Of a stretch of 6,031 bases of DNA, positions 1-5,350 are shown in pieces; the stretch's first letter is position 1; the number at the start of each line of letters is the position of its first letter. The position numbers and the translations under genes were made by a program. Source of the DNA: an uncultured Acetatifactor sp. Its GTDB lineage: Bacteria; Bacillota; Clostridia; Lachnospirales; Lachnospiraceae. Under the pieces are notes generated by a model that saw only the letters and a program-made list of their open reading frames with translations, was not told the origin of the DNA and ran no database searches. The stretch lies in the NCBI GenBank assembly GCA_948896875.1, contig CAQUWW010000134.1, positions 1 to 6,031 on the forward strand, written 5' to 3'.

Positions 1-1026
1 CTCCCGCATTATTTCAAATCCATGACCCAGCTCTTCCAGAGAAACTCTATGTGTAATCAGCCTGTCAGGGCATATCTGCTTTCTCTGCAGCAGATCCAGA
101 ACATAATGCCAGTCGTCCGTCTGCTCATGGGTAAAGGAGGAATTCCATGTCCCGGTAACAGTCAACTGGCTGCGAAGAATCTTCCAGTACACATTTCTTT
201 CCAGCAGCATATCCGATGCGGGGTTCCCCACCAGACAGATCCGTCCGCCGGCAGCAGTATAGTCCACCGCCTGTGCCAATGTCTCCTGCTTTCCCACACA
301 CTCAAAAAACACATCTGCACCTCTGCCATCCGTCTGCTCCAGAAGCCATTCTCCCGCTTTCTGTCGGCCCCCGTCGCACCAGGCACTTTCCGGAAGCCCC
401 AGTTCCAATACTTTCTGCCTTTGGAACTCTTTGTTTCCAATGACCAGAATTCTTCCGAAATTTCCACTCTCTGTCCTTCTTTTTTCCATCAAAAACATAA
501 GCAGGAGCAGCCCTATGGTTCCCATTCCACAGATCGCCACCGTATCCGAATTTCCCGGCATCACCCTCCTCATGGCATGAACTGCCACTGCCATAGGCTC
601 CAACATTGCAGCCTCTTCAAAGGATACATCTTCCGGAAGCTCTATCAGATTATTTGCCGGAACCGACACATATTCTGCAAAACCGCCATTTCTGCGAGAT
701 CCCAGATAGTTGTAATGCCGACACATCTCATATTGCTTTTTCAGGCAGGGACGACAGGCTCCACAGGGAATCAACGGAAACACCCCGACAGCCTTTCCCA
801 TCCATCGGGAATCTACTCCTTCTCCGGTCATGACAACCGTACCGGAAAATTCATGTCCGGGAATTAGAGGATACGAGTAGGCCCCTGTTTTGTAAATCCG
901 CGGAATATCAGAACCACAGATTCCCGCCGCCTCTACCTTTACCAGGACTTCACCGCTCACCGGCACAGGATTTTCCCATGTCTCCTGACGAATCATATTT
1001 ATTCCATGCAAAACCCAGGCTTTCAT
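1..1026 (-). CDS. Zinc-dependent alcohol/sugar-phosphate dehydrogenase, GatD-like (galactitol-1-phosphate 5-dehydrogenase), 3' end cut by window edge
   Basis: This is a medium-chain dehydrogenase/reductase that probably oxidises a sugar-alcohol phosphate with NAD+ in the cytoplasm. Reading the minus strand from 1026 gives 342 codons without a stop to base 1. The family is about 346 residues, so roughly ten C-terminal residues are missing. The N-terminal GroES-like domain has the catalytic zinc ligands C37 (GICGSD) and H58-E59 (GHEF), and the structural zinc cysteines C88, C91, C94 and C102. A Rossmann domain follows, with GMGTIG at 167-172. The stretches GSDIPRIYKTGA and GSRRNGGFAEY resemble E. 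coli GatD as I remember it, which is why galactitol-1-phosphate is the preferred substrate, but substrate cannot be read from sequence. The ATG at 1026 is chosen because MKAW is the normal family start and GGAAGGAG lies 10 bases upstream; an ATG at 1030 is in another frame. No PTS gene is visible, although downstream genes would lie beyond the left edge. Threonine or sorbitol dehydrogenase is the main alternative. Confidence 0.87.
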   Translation of the reverse strand, partial: MKAWVLHGINMIRQETWENPVPVSGEVLVKVEAAGICGSDIPRIYKTGAYSYPLIPGHEFSGTVVMTGEGVDSRWMGKAVGVFPLIPCGACRPCLKKQYEMCRHYNYLGSRRNGGFAEYVSVPANNLIELPEDVSFEEAAMLEPMAVAVHAMRRVMPGNSDTVAICGMGTIGLLLLMFLMEKRRTESGNFGRILVIGNKEFQRQKVLELGLPESAWCDGGRQKAGEWLLEQTDGRGADVFFECVGKQETLAQAVDYTAAGGRICLVGNPASDMLLERNVYWKILRSQLTVTGTWNSSFTHEQTDDWHYVLDLLQRKQICPDRLITHRVSLEELGHGFEIMRE

Positions 1027-1036
1027 TCATCAAAGG

Positions 1037-1044
1037 CTCCTTCC
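1037..1044 (-). promoter_or_regulatory. Ribosome binding site of the GatD-like gene
   Basis: The minus strand reads GGAAGGAG, 10 bases before the ATG at 1026. It supports that start over the out-of-frame ATG at 1030. Confidence 0.7.
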
Positions 1045-1068
1045 GCCCATATTTCCCAATATTTTTCC

Positions 1069-1097
1069 ATTATAAGCTCAAAACGCCAGAAATACAA
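1069..1097 (-). promoter_or_regulatory. Candidate sigma-A promoter of the GatD-like gene
   Basis: On the minus strand a perfect TATAAT -10 box (1074-1069) follows TTGTAT (1097-1092) after a 17-base spacer. The -10 is consensus and the -35 is weak (TTG matches). A start of transcription near 1062 would give a leader of about 35 bases that includes the GGAAGGAG site. Confidence 0.6.
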
Positions 1098-1161
1098 TAG
1101 TTCAGTCACGAAATATATTACGGAAACTTCCGAACCGTGATACGAAACTTTCAAAGGTCTC
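1098..1161. promoter_or_regulatory. Repeat and palindrome block between divergent promoters (possible operator)
   Basis: This 64-base stretch lies between the proposed -35 boxes of the two divergent genes. It contains the inverted repeat CGGAA-AC-TTCCG (1121-1132). A wider inverted pair, TCACG (1106-1110) and CGTGA (1136-1140), brackets it, although the two pairs do not share an exact centre. The element TACG(G)AAACTT occurs at 1119-1129 and again at 1141-1150, 22 bases apart, close to two helical turns. The two-base centre is too short for a stable RNA hairpin, so protein binding to DNA is the better reading. No regulator gene is visible and the role is inferred. Confidence 0.4.
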
Positions 1162-1190
1162 TTTCCGGCTTCCGACACATATGATAAAAT
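1162..1190 (+). promoter_or_regulatory. Weak candidate promoter of the C26 hydrolase gene
   Basis: TTTCCG (1162-1167) and TAAAAT (1185-1190) are separated by 17 bases. The -10 is good and the -35 is poor, which would fit a promoter that needs activation. A TATGAT overlapping at 1180-1185 is an alternative -10 but has no matching -35. Confidence 0.35.
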
Positions 1191-1243
1191 AAGGAATTTC
1201 TATAAGCAGGGCCCTGAACCCTGAAGAAAGGCAGTAAGAATCC

Positions 1244-1894
1244 ATGAAAATTGCCATAGTCGGAACAGAAGCGGACACACTCAATTATGTCCGCTATGTG
1301 CAATCCATATCCGCGATCCCTGTGGTCACCCTAAACACAGCAGATGTATCCGCCTGCGATGCCCTGCTCCTCCCGGGAGGAGGCGACATTACACCCGCCT
1401 TTTTCGGTGAGCAGAACCGCGGCTCTCGAAATATTGACACAAAACTGGATGTTGTGCAGCTGCATGCCCTTGATCTGGCGTTGGACAGACATATGCCTGT
1501 TCTTGGAATCTGCAAGGGTATGCAGATCATAAACGTGGGTCTGGGCGGTTCTGTCCTTCAGGATCTGCCGCCCGACGCCGCCCGACGCCATCAATATGAT
1601 GGAGAAGATCAATATCACAGCGCCGTAAACGCCACAAACTCCTGGCTGTATAATCTGTATGGTCGGGAAATGACAGTGAACAGCGCTCACCACCAGGCTC
1701 TTGGCCGGCTGGGCAAAGGTCTGACGGTGGTACAACACTGTCCACAGGATAACTGCGTGGAAGCCATTGTCCATAAAGATCTGCCCATTCTCGGCGTTCA
1801 ATGGCATCCGGAACGCCTTGATGAAAGGCGCTCCGGCGTCAAAGGGGAGAAGGTTTTGGCTCACTTTGTTTCTCTGATTTCTGCTTCTGGGTAA
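1244..1894 (+). CDS. Gamma-glutamyl-gamma-aminobutyrate hydrolase family protein (peptidase C26, class I glutamine amidotransferase fold)
   Basis: This cytoplasmic hydrolase of 216 residues belongs to the PuuD/peptidase C26 group, which splits gamma-glutamyl amide bonds such as that of gamma-glutamyl-GABA in putrescine breakdown. The class I amidotransferase triad is visible: nucleophile C90 in the elbow GICKGMQ, and H188 and E190 in GVQWHPE. LLLPGGGDITP at 41-51 and NSAHHQA at 146-152 are further family signatures. It is shorter than E. coli PuuD (about 254 residues) because the N-terminus starts directly at the first beta strand. The ATG at 1244 is preceded by AGAAAGG (1225-1231), 12 bases upstream, which is slightly long. 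The gene is divergent from the GatD-like gene, and its last 56 bases overlap the end of the opposite-strand DUF2974 gene. No polyamine gene is nearby, so the true gamma-glutamyl substrate is open; a gamma-glutamyl peptide or folate-type hydrolase is possible. Confidence 0.9.
   Translation: MKIAIVGTEADTLNYVRYVQSISAIPVVTLNTADVSACDALLLPGGGDITPAFFGEQNRGSRNIDTKLDVVQLHALDLALDRHMPVLGICKGMQIINVGLGGSVLQDLPPDAARRHQYDGEDQYHSAVNATNSWLYNLYGREMTVNSAHHQALGRLGKGLTVVQHCPQDNCVEAIVHKDLPILGVQWHPERLDERRSGVKGEKVLAHFVSLISASG
1567..1589 (+). repeat. 10-bp tandem repeat, 2.3 copies, inside the C26 hydrolase gene
   Basis: The unit GCCGCCCGAC occurs twice back to back (1567-1576 and 1577-1586) and is followed by GCC. 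It encodes the segment LPPDAARRH (residues 108-116) just after the nucleophile elbow region. The unit length is not a multiple of three, yet the reading frame continues into good family sequence on both sides. Confidence 0.75.
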
Positions 1895-3005
1895 GCAGAT
1901 TCCATGTGGCCTCGGTTTTAGAGGCAATCTGCCGCCTCCTGTTGGCTCTCGATATCTCAAACAGGGATCTGACCATCTCCCTGAGCATTTTCACCGTGTC
2001 CTCGTCCACTTCCTTCAACGCACCGATAATGCCGTTCATGCTGCGTTTCCACTCTGCGGTAAAATCAATCAGATTATCCGCCTGGGAAGCCGTAATGACA
2101 TGATACATGGTATCCACAAAGGTGCGGAGCTGCTGTTCGTCCAGGGACAAGATCCATTCATTCAGATTATTGTCCATTTCCCTCCTGCGCTCGTACAGAT
2201 CATTTGCCCGCACCAGATGATTTCCCGTCACCTGCCAGGTATAGGGGTCATGCTGCAACAGGCCAAATGTATTGCTTTTTACCACCTGAAAATGCATATC
2301 CGACTCAAAAATCATGCCCACCAGAGAAGAATTGGGCAGAATTTTTACCACCCTTTCCGAAATTCTGTCATATCCACATTTTTCCAGCACCTCCGGCCGA
2401 AAGCCAGGACCGTCCATGCTGTATATTTTTATAATTCTCTCCTGAATATCGGGTCCCGCATTCATGGCACTGTACACTGCCAGATTTCCCCCTTTGGAAT
2501 GTCCTCCCACATAAAAAGGTCCCTGAAACCTGGAGGCCACCTCCTCCAGATACCTGACGCTGTACTCCTGTCCGGGCACCGGTGACAGAAATGCCATATT
2601 GAAGTCTTCCTTCCACCCCACAATCGTCTCGTCTGTTCCCCGGAAAGCCACATAGACAATCTTTTCATCCGGGAAACAGGTAATGGCCGAAAACTGCGTC
2701 TCCCATTTTTCCTCGATTACATTGACATAATAATTCAGCTTCATATCGCCAAAGCGCCTGCCTTTCATCATCTCCTCCAGCAAAGCTCTGTTGACCTTCT
2801 CATAACGCACGTCCGCAAACAGCTTCTCATAATCCGGATGGTCCTTTAAGCTTTTCAGAATTACCGGTTCCCCGCTTTCCCCCACCATTCCGTCAAATTT
2901 CAGATAGGATAGCTGGCACAGCGCCAGACTGTCCACCTCTGTCAGCGGCATTTCTTCAAATGTATATCTGCCATATTTTTCCAGATAATTGAGTACTGTT
3001 CCCAT
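1839..3005 (-). CDS. DUF2974 (Mbeg1-like) alpha/beta hydrolase, lipase-like
   Basis: The protein has 388 residues, resembles class 3 lipases, and matches the DUF2974/Mbeg1-like family common in Clostridia. Its physiological substrate is unknown. The lipase-type features are FRGTD (121-125), the nucleophile elbow GGHSKGGN (167-174) with S170 as likely nucleophile, MDGPGF (197-202) with D198 as a candidate acid, and LQHDPYTW (250-257) with H252 as a possible catalytic histidine. The last two assignments are inferred. No signal peptide or membrane span is evident, so it is probably cytoplasmic. The final 45 or so residues form a lysine/arginine-rich tail ending in a proline-rich stretch. The ATG at 3005 is preferred because GGAAAGGCAGG lies about 9 bases upstream. 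An in-frame TTG at 3029 would add eight residues but would place the ribosome site inside the coding region. The 3' end overlaps the convergent C26 hydrolase gene by 56 bases. Confidence 0.88.
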   Translation of the reverse strand: MGTVLNYLEKYGRYTFEEMPLTEVDSLALCQLSYLKFDGMVGESGEPVILKSLKDHPDYEKLFADVRYEKVNRALLEEMMKGRRFGDMKLNYYVNVIEEKWETQFSAITCFPDEKIVYVAFRGTDETIVGWKEDFNMAFLSPVPGQEYSVRYLEEVASRFQGPFYVGGHSKGGNLAVYSAMNAGPDIQERIIKIYSMDGPGFRPEVLEKCGYDRISERVVKILPNSSLVGMIFESDMHFQVVKSNTFGLLQHDPYTWQVTGNHLVRANDLYERRREMDNNLNEWILSLDEQQLRTFVDTMYHVITASQADNLIDFTAEWKRSMNGIIGALKEVDEDTVKMLREMVRSLFEISRANRRRQIASKTEATWNLLTQKQKSEKQSEPKPSPL

Positions 3006-3014
3006 ATTGATATG

Positions 3015-3025
3015 CCTGCCTTTCC
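3015..3025 (-). promoter_or_regulatory. Ribosome binding site that decides the DUF2974 start
   Basis: The minus strand reads GGAAAGGCAGG, ending 9 bases before the ATG at 3005. This argues for that ATG rather than the upstream in-frame TTG at 3029. Confidence 0.6.
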
Positions 3026-3048
3026 ACAAACTGTAAATTCTGTGACTG

Positions 3049-3059
3049 ATTTTATTTTA
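3049..3059 (-). promoter_or_regulatory. Possible -10 region for the DUF2974 gene
   Basis: Two overlapping TAAAAT boxes lie on the minus strand (3059-3054 and 3054-3049). No good -35 was found at 16 to 18 bases; the best is TGAAAA at 3082-3077. The space must hold a promoter for this gene, but its exact position is uncertain. Confidence 0.3.
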
Positions 3060-3072
3060 ACAGAAAGTATGG

Positions 3073-3100
3073 TTGATTTTCATTAAAATAATCTTATAAT
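3073..3100 (+). promoter_or_regulatory. Sigma-A promoter of the exonuclease gene
   Basis: TTGATT (3073-3078) and a consensus TATAAT (3095-3100) are separated by 16 bases. Transcription from about 3107 would leave a leader of roughly 84 bases before the ATG at 3191. Within that leader a short inverted repeat, GTATT-CTTGA-AATAC (3141-3155), is present; it is too weak to call a riboswitch or attenuator. Confidence 0.65.
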
Positions 3101-3175
3101 TTATTAAAAATCTGATTCTTGCTTTTTCCACTTCCCTATAGTATTCTTGAAATACCTCTAAAGTTACACCAGAAG

Positions 3176-3184
3176 AAAAGGCGG
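3176..3184 (+). promoter_or_regulatory. Ribosome binding site that decides the exonuclease start
   Basis: AAAAGGCGG ends 6 bases before the ATG at 3191, favouring it over earlier in-frame start codons. Confidence 0.6.
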
Positions 3185-3190
3185 CACATC

Positions 3191-3877
3191 ATGATAAAAC
3201 ACACCGGGAAACGACTTGATACCCATCCAGAAGATTATGTGGTATTTGATTTGGAGACAACAGGCTTAAGCCCTGAAAGAGACGAAATCATTGAGATTTC
3301 AGCTATAAGAGTACGGAAGGGACAAATGACCGATCAGTTCTCCACCCTGGTCAATCCAGGCAGACCCATTCCCTTTGCCGCATCCAATGTCAATGGAATC
3401 ACAGATGCCATGGTAAAAGATGCTCCTTCCCTCCACACAGCCCTGAACGATTTCCTGCTGTTTGCCGGAAAAGATATTCTGGTTGGTCATAATATACATA
3501 CTTTTGATATGCGCTTTCTGTACAACAGCGCAGACAGAGAACTGAACCAGACGATAGAAAACAATTATGTAGACACTCTCTATCTTGCCAAAAACTGTCT
3601 GCCGCTGCTGCCCCGGCACCGGTTGACTGACATAGCAGCTTATTTTCACATCGAAACTGAAGGTGCCCACCGCGCACTGAACGACTGTATTATGAATCAG
3701 AAATGCTTTGAAAAACTGGGAAGGCTTCTGACAGAACAAAAGAATAAGTGCAACTCCAATCAGACCGGCCCTCTCTGTCCCAAATGTGGCAGTATGCTGA
3801 TCAGGCGAAATGGACGCTACGGCACATTCTGGGGCTGCAGTGGGTTTCCAGTATGCCGTTATACACAGAATACATAG
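3191..3877 (+). CDS. DEDDh 3'-5' exonuclease (DnaQ/PolC epsilon-like) with C-terminal topoisomerase-type zinc ribbon
   Basis: This 228-residue protein is predicted to remove nucleotides from DNA or RNA 3' ends using two metal ions. All five DEDDh catalytic residues are visible: D20 and E22 in FDLETTG (Exo I), D106 in GHNIHTFDMRFL (Exo II), and H160 and D165 in HRALNDC (Exo III). NGITDAM at 68-74 is typical of the DnaQ/PolC exonuclease branch. After a short polar linker (about 183-194) there is a four-cysteine zinc ribbon, C196, C199, C216 and C222, with the CPKCG...GxFWGCSGFPVC pattern found at the C-termini of type IA topoisomerases; it probably binds nucleic acid. The ATG at 3191 has AAAAGGCGG 6 bases upstream. 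An open frame extends back to 3119 but that part shows no family similarity. It is a stand-alone enzyme, not a polymerase subunit fusion, and its stop is 21 bases from that of the convergent MATE gene. Confidence 0.9.
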   Translation: MIKHTGKRLDTHPEDYVVFDLETTGLSPERDEIIEISAIRVRKGQMTDQFSTLVNPGRPIPFAASNVNGITDAMVKDAPSLHTALNDFLLFAGKDILVGHNIHTFDMRFLYNSADRELNQTIENNYVDTLYLAKNCLPLLPRHRLTDIAAYFHIETEGAHRALNDCIMNQKCFEKLGRLLTEQKNKCNSNQTGPLCPKCGSMLIRRNGRYGTFWGCSGFPVCRYTQNT

Positions 3878-3898
3878 AACAGCCGGGAGCATATATAT

Positions 3899-5275
3899 TC
3901 AGACCGCCTTCTCCTTCCATTTTCCATGCTTATAGAAGAAAAAGGTAATAAGCGCTCCGAATACCCAGGAAGCCAGCAGGGAGATGAAGACACATTCCTG
4001 CCTTCCCCCCGGAAACTCCGGTGATCTGGTGAGAAATGCGATTCCATAGGCAACAGGCACACGAATCAGAACTGTGGTCACAATAGAGATCCACATTGGC
4101 GTCACCGTATCTCCGGCTCCGCGCATAACACCGGACAAACTCTGGGTCACTGCCATTGCAATATAGCCCACTGCCAGAATTCCCATCATATCCCGGCTCA
4201 GCTCCACCAGTTCCGGTGTCTTCGTAAAGATTCCCATCAATGCCTTTCCGAAGAGCAAAATCATTCCCGTCAGCACAGCAGAAGTCCCCATGGCAATGGC
4301 GGTTCCCTGTTTTGCGCCTTTCTCCACTCTGTCATACATTTTGGCGCCCACATTCTGTCCCGCATAGGTAGTCATTGCCGTTCCGAAAGAAAAGTTGGGC
4401 ATCATGGCAAAGCCGTCCACTCGCATGATAATCACATTAGCCGCGATAAACATTACTCCGAAGCTGTTGGTCAGAGACTGAACCACAATCATAGCCATGG
4501 AGAAAATCGCCTGAGTAATGCCGGAGGGAAGTCCCAGCTGAATGATTTTCATGGTATGCTTCTTTTGAAGATTCAGATATACGGACTTCAAATCAAAAAG
4601 ATCCGTCATCTTCATCAGTCTGAACAGACATAACAACGCGGAAATCACCTGGGCAATCACGGTGGCCAGCGCCACGCCGTTCACCCCCATGTCCAGCTTT
4701 GCCACAAACAACAGATCCAGCACAATATTCACAAAGGTAGATACCAGCAGATACAGGAGAGCAGACATGGAATCTCCCAGCCCTCTTAAGATTCCGCCCA
4801 GGATATTATAAAATGCCAGTCCCCCCGAACCAATAAACAGGATCAGCAGATATGTATGGCACCAGTCAATGATGGACTCCGGCGTATCCAGAAGCTCCAG
4901 CAGGGGTCTGGCCACCAGAGAGGCCACCACCATCACGAAGACTGTGGCAATTCCCGTCAACGTGATGCAGTTGCCGATGGTAGTGGAAAGTTCTTCTCTC
5001 TCCTTCGCTCCAAAGTACTGAGATACCATAATTCCGGCGCCCACACTGATTCCCACAAACAACACAATCAGCAGATTTAAAATAGGACCGGCGCTTCCAA
5101 CGGCGGCCAGCGCATTGTCTCCCACATAATTTCCCACCACCACGCTGTCCACCGTATTATAAAGCTGCTGGGCAATATTCCCCACAAGCATTGGAATTGT
5201 GAAGAAAACAATCTTCTTCCAGGGTGTACCCTCCGTCATATCCACCGGTTCAAAGAACTTCTTAATCATTTCCAT
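3899..5275 (-). CDS. MATE family efflux transporter
   Basis: This integral membrane antiporter of 458 residues is the usual size for MATE proteins. It is expected to export drugs, dyes or metabolites across the cytoplasmic membrane in exchange for Na+ or H+. The sequence is strongly hydrophobic and consistent with twelve membrane helices in two related halves. The internal repeat is visible as RGLGDS (164-169) and RGAGDT (385-390), and as MVSQYFGAKE (from 83) paired with TTYAGQNVGAK in the second half. The first helix carries IAQQLYNTVDSVVVG (34-48); its D43 sits where MATE proteins often have a cation-coupling aspartate, though that role is inferred. The ATG at 5275 is preceded by GAAGGTGA 6 bases upstream; a second ATG at 5269 is less well spaced. 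The gene lies behind the FtsX-type permease gene on the same strand but has its own promoter. Substrate cannot be predicted. Confidence 0.95.
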   Translation of the reverse strand: MEMIKKFFEPVDMTEGTPWKKIVFFTIPMLVGNIAQQLYNTVDSVVVGNYVGDNALAAVGSAGPILNLLIVLFVGISVGAGIMVSQYFGAKEREELSTTIGNCITLTGIATVFVMVVASLVARPLLELLDTPESIIDWCHTYLLILFIGSGGLAFYNILGGILRGLGDSMSALLYLLVSTFVNIVLDLLFVAKLDMGVNGVALATVIAQVISALLCLFRLMKMTDLFDLKSVYLNLQKKHTMKIIQLGLPSGITQAIFSMAMIVVQSLTNSFGVMFIAANVIIMRVDGFAMMPNFSFGTAMTTYAGQNVGAKMYDRVEKGAKQGTAIAMGTSAVLTGMILLFGKALMGIFTKTPELVELSRDMMGILAVGYIAMAVTQSLSGVMRGAGDTVTPMWISIVTTVLIRVPVAYGIAFLTRSPEFPGGRQECVFISLLASWVFGALITFFFYKHGKWKEKAV

Positions 5276-5281
5276 AATAAG

Positions 5282-5289
5282 TCACCTTC
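5282..5289 (-). promoter_or_regulatory. Ribosome binding site of the MATE gene
   Basis: The minus strand reads GAAGGTGA, 6 bases before the ATG at 5275, which supports that start rather than the ATG two codons later. Confidence 0.65.
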
Positions 5290-5318
5290 AGTCAGATTTG
5301 TATAAAGCCTGTCTGCCT

Positions 5319-5347
5319 ATTATAATCGAAAGCTCCTTATTTTACAA
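5319..5347 (-). promoter_or_regulatory. Sigma-A promoter of the MATE gene
   Basis: The minus strand has TTGTAA (5347-5342), a 17-base spacer and a consensus TATAAT (5324-5319). It starts only four bases after the upstream permease stop codon, so the MATE gene can be transcribed independently. The leader would be about 35 bases with no room for an attenuator. Confidence 0.65.
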
Positions 5348-5350
5348 TAC

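Noticed and set aside
22..867. Long plus-strand open frame of 281 codons opposite the GatD-like gene
   Set aside because: Its translation is rich in H, S, P, Q and C with no family features, and the minus strand in this region encodes a dehydrogenase with every expected zinc ligand. It is an antisense shadow.
1880..1899. Hairpin TCTGCTT / AAGCAGA at the stop codon of the C26 hydrolase, possible terminator
   Set aside because: The stem is only 7 bp, only two of them are G-C rich positions at each end, and no T-run follows on either strand. It also lies inside the DUF2974 coding region, where composition is constrained.
1331..1960. Minus-strand open frame of 209 codons opposite the C26 hydrolase
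   Set aside because: The plus strand shows a complete catalytic triad in a well-formed protein, while this frame has no recognisable domain and also crosses into the DUF2974 gene.
3107..3190. Leader of the exonuclease gene as a possible riboswitch or attenuator
   Set aside because: It contains only a 5-bp inverted repeat (GTATT/AATAC) and no conserved riboswitch core or terminator-like stem.
3119..3190. N-terminal extension of the exonuclease from the start codon at 3119
   Set aside because: The extra 24 residues show no family similarity, 3119 is only about 12 bases after the predicted transcription start and lacks a ribosome site, and the ATG at 3191 has AAAAGGCGG well spaced upstream.
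4856..5080. Plus-strand open frame of 74 codons inside the MATE gene
   Set aside because: It is rich in H, Q and G with no family signature and lies opposite a well-supported membrane transporter.
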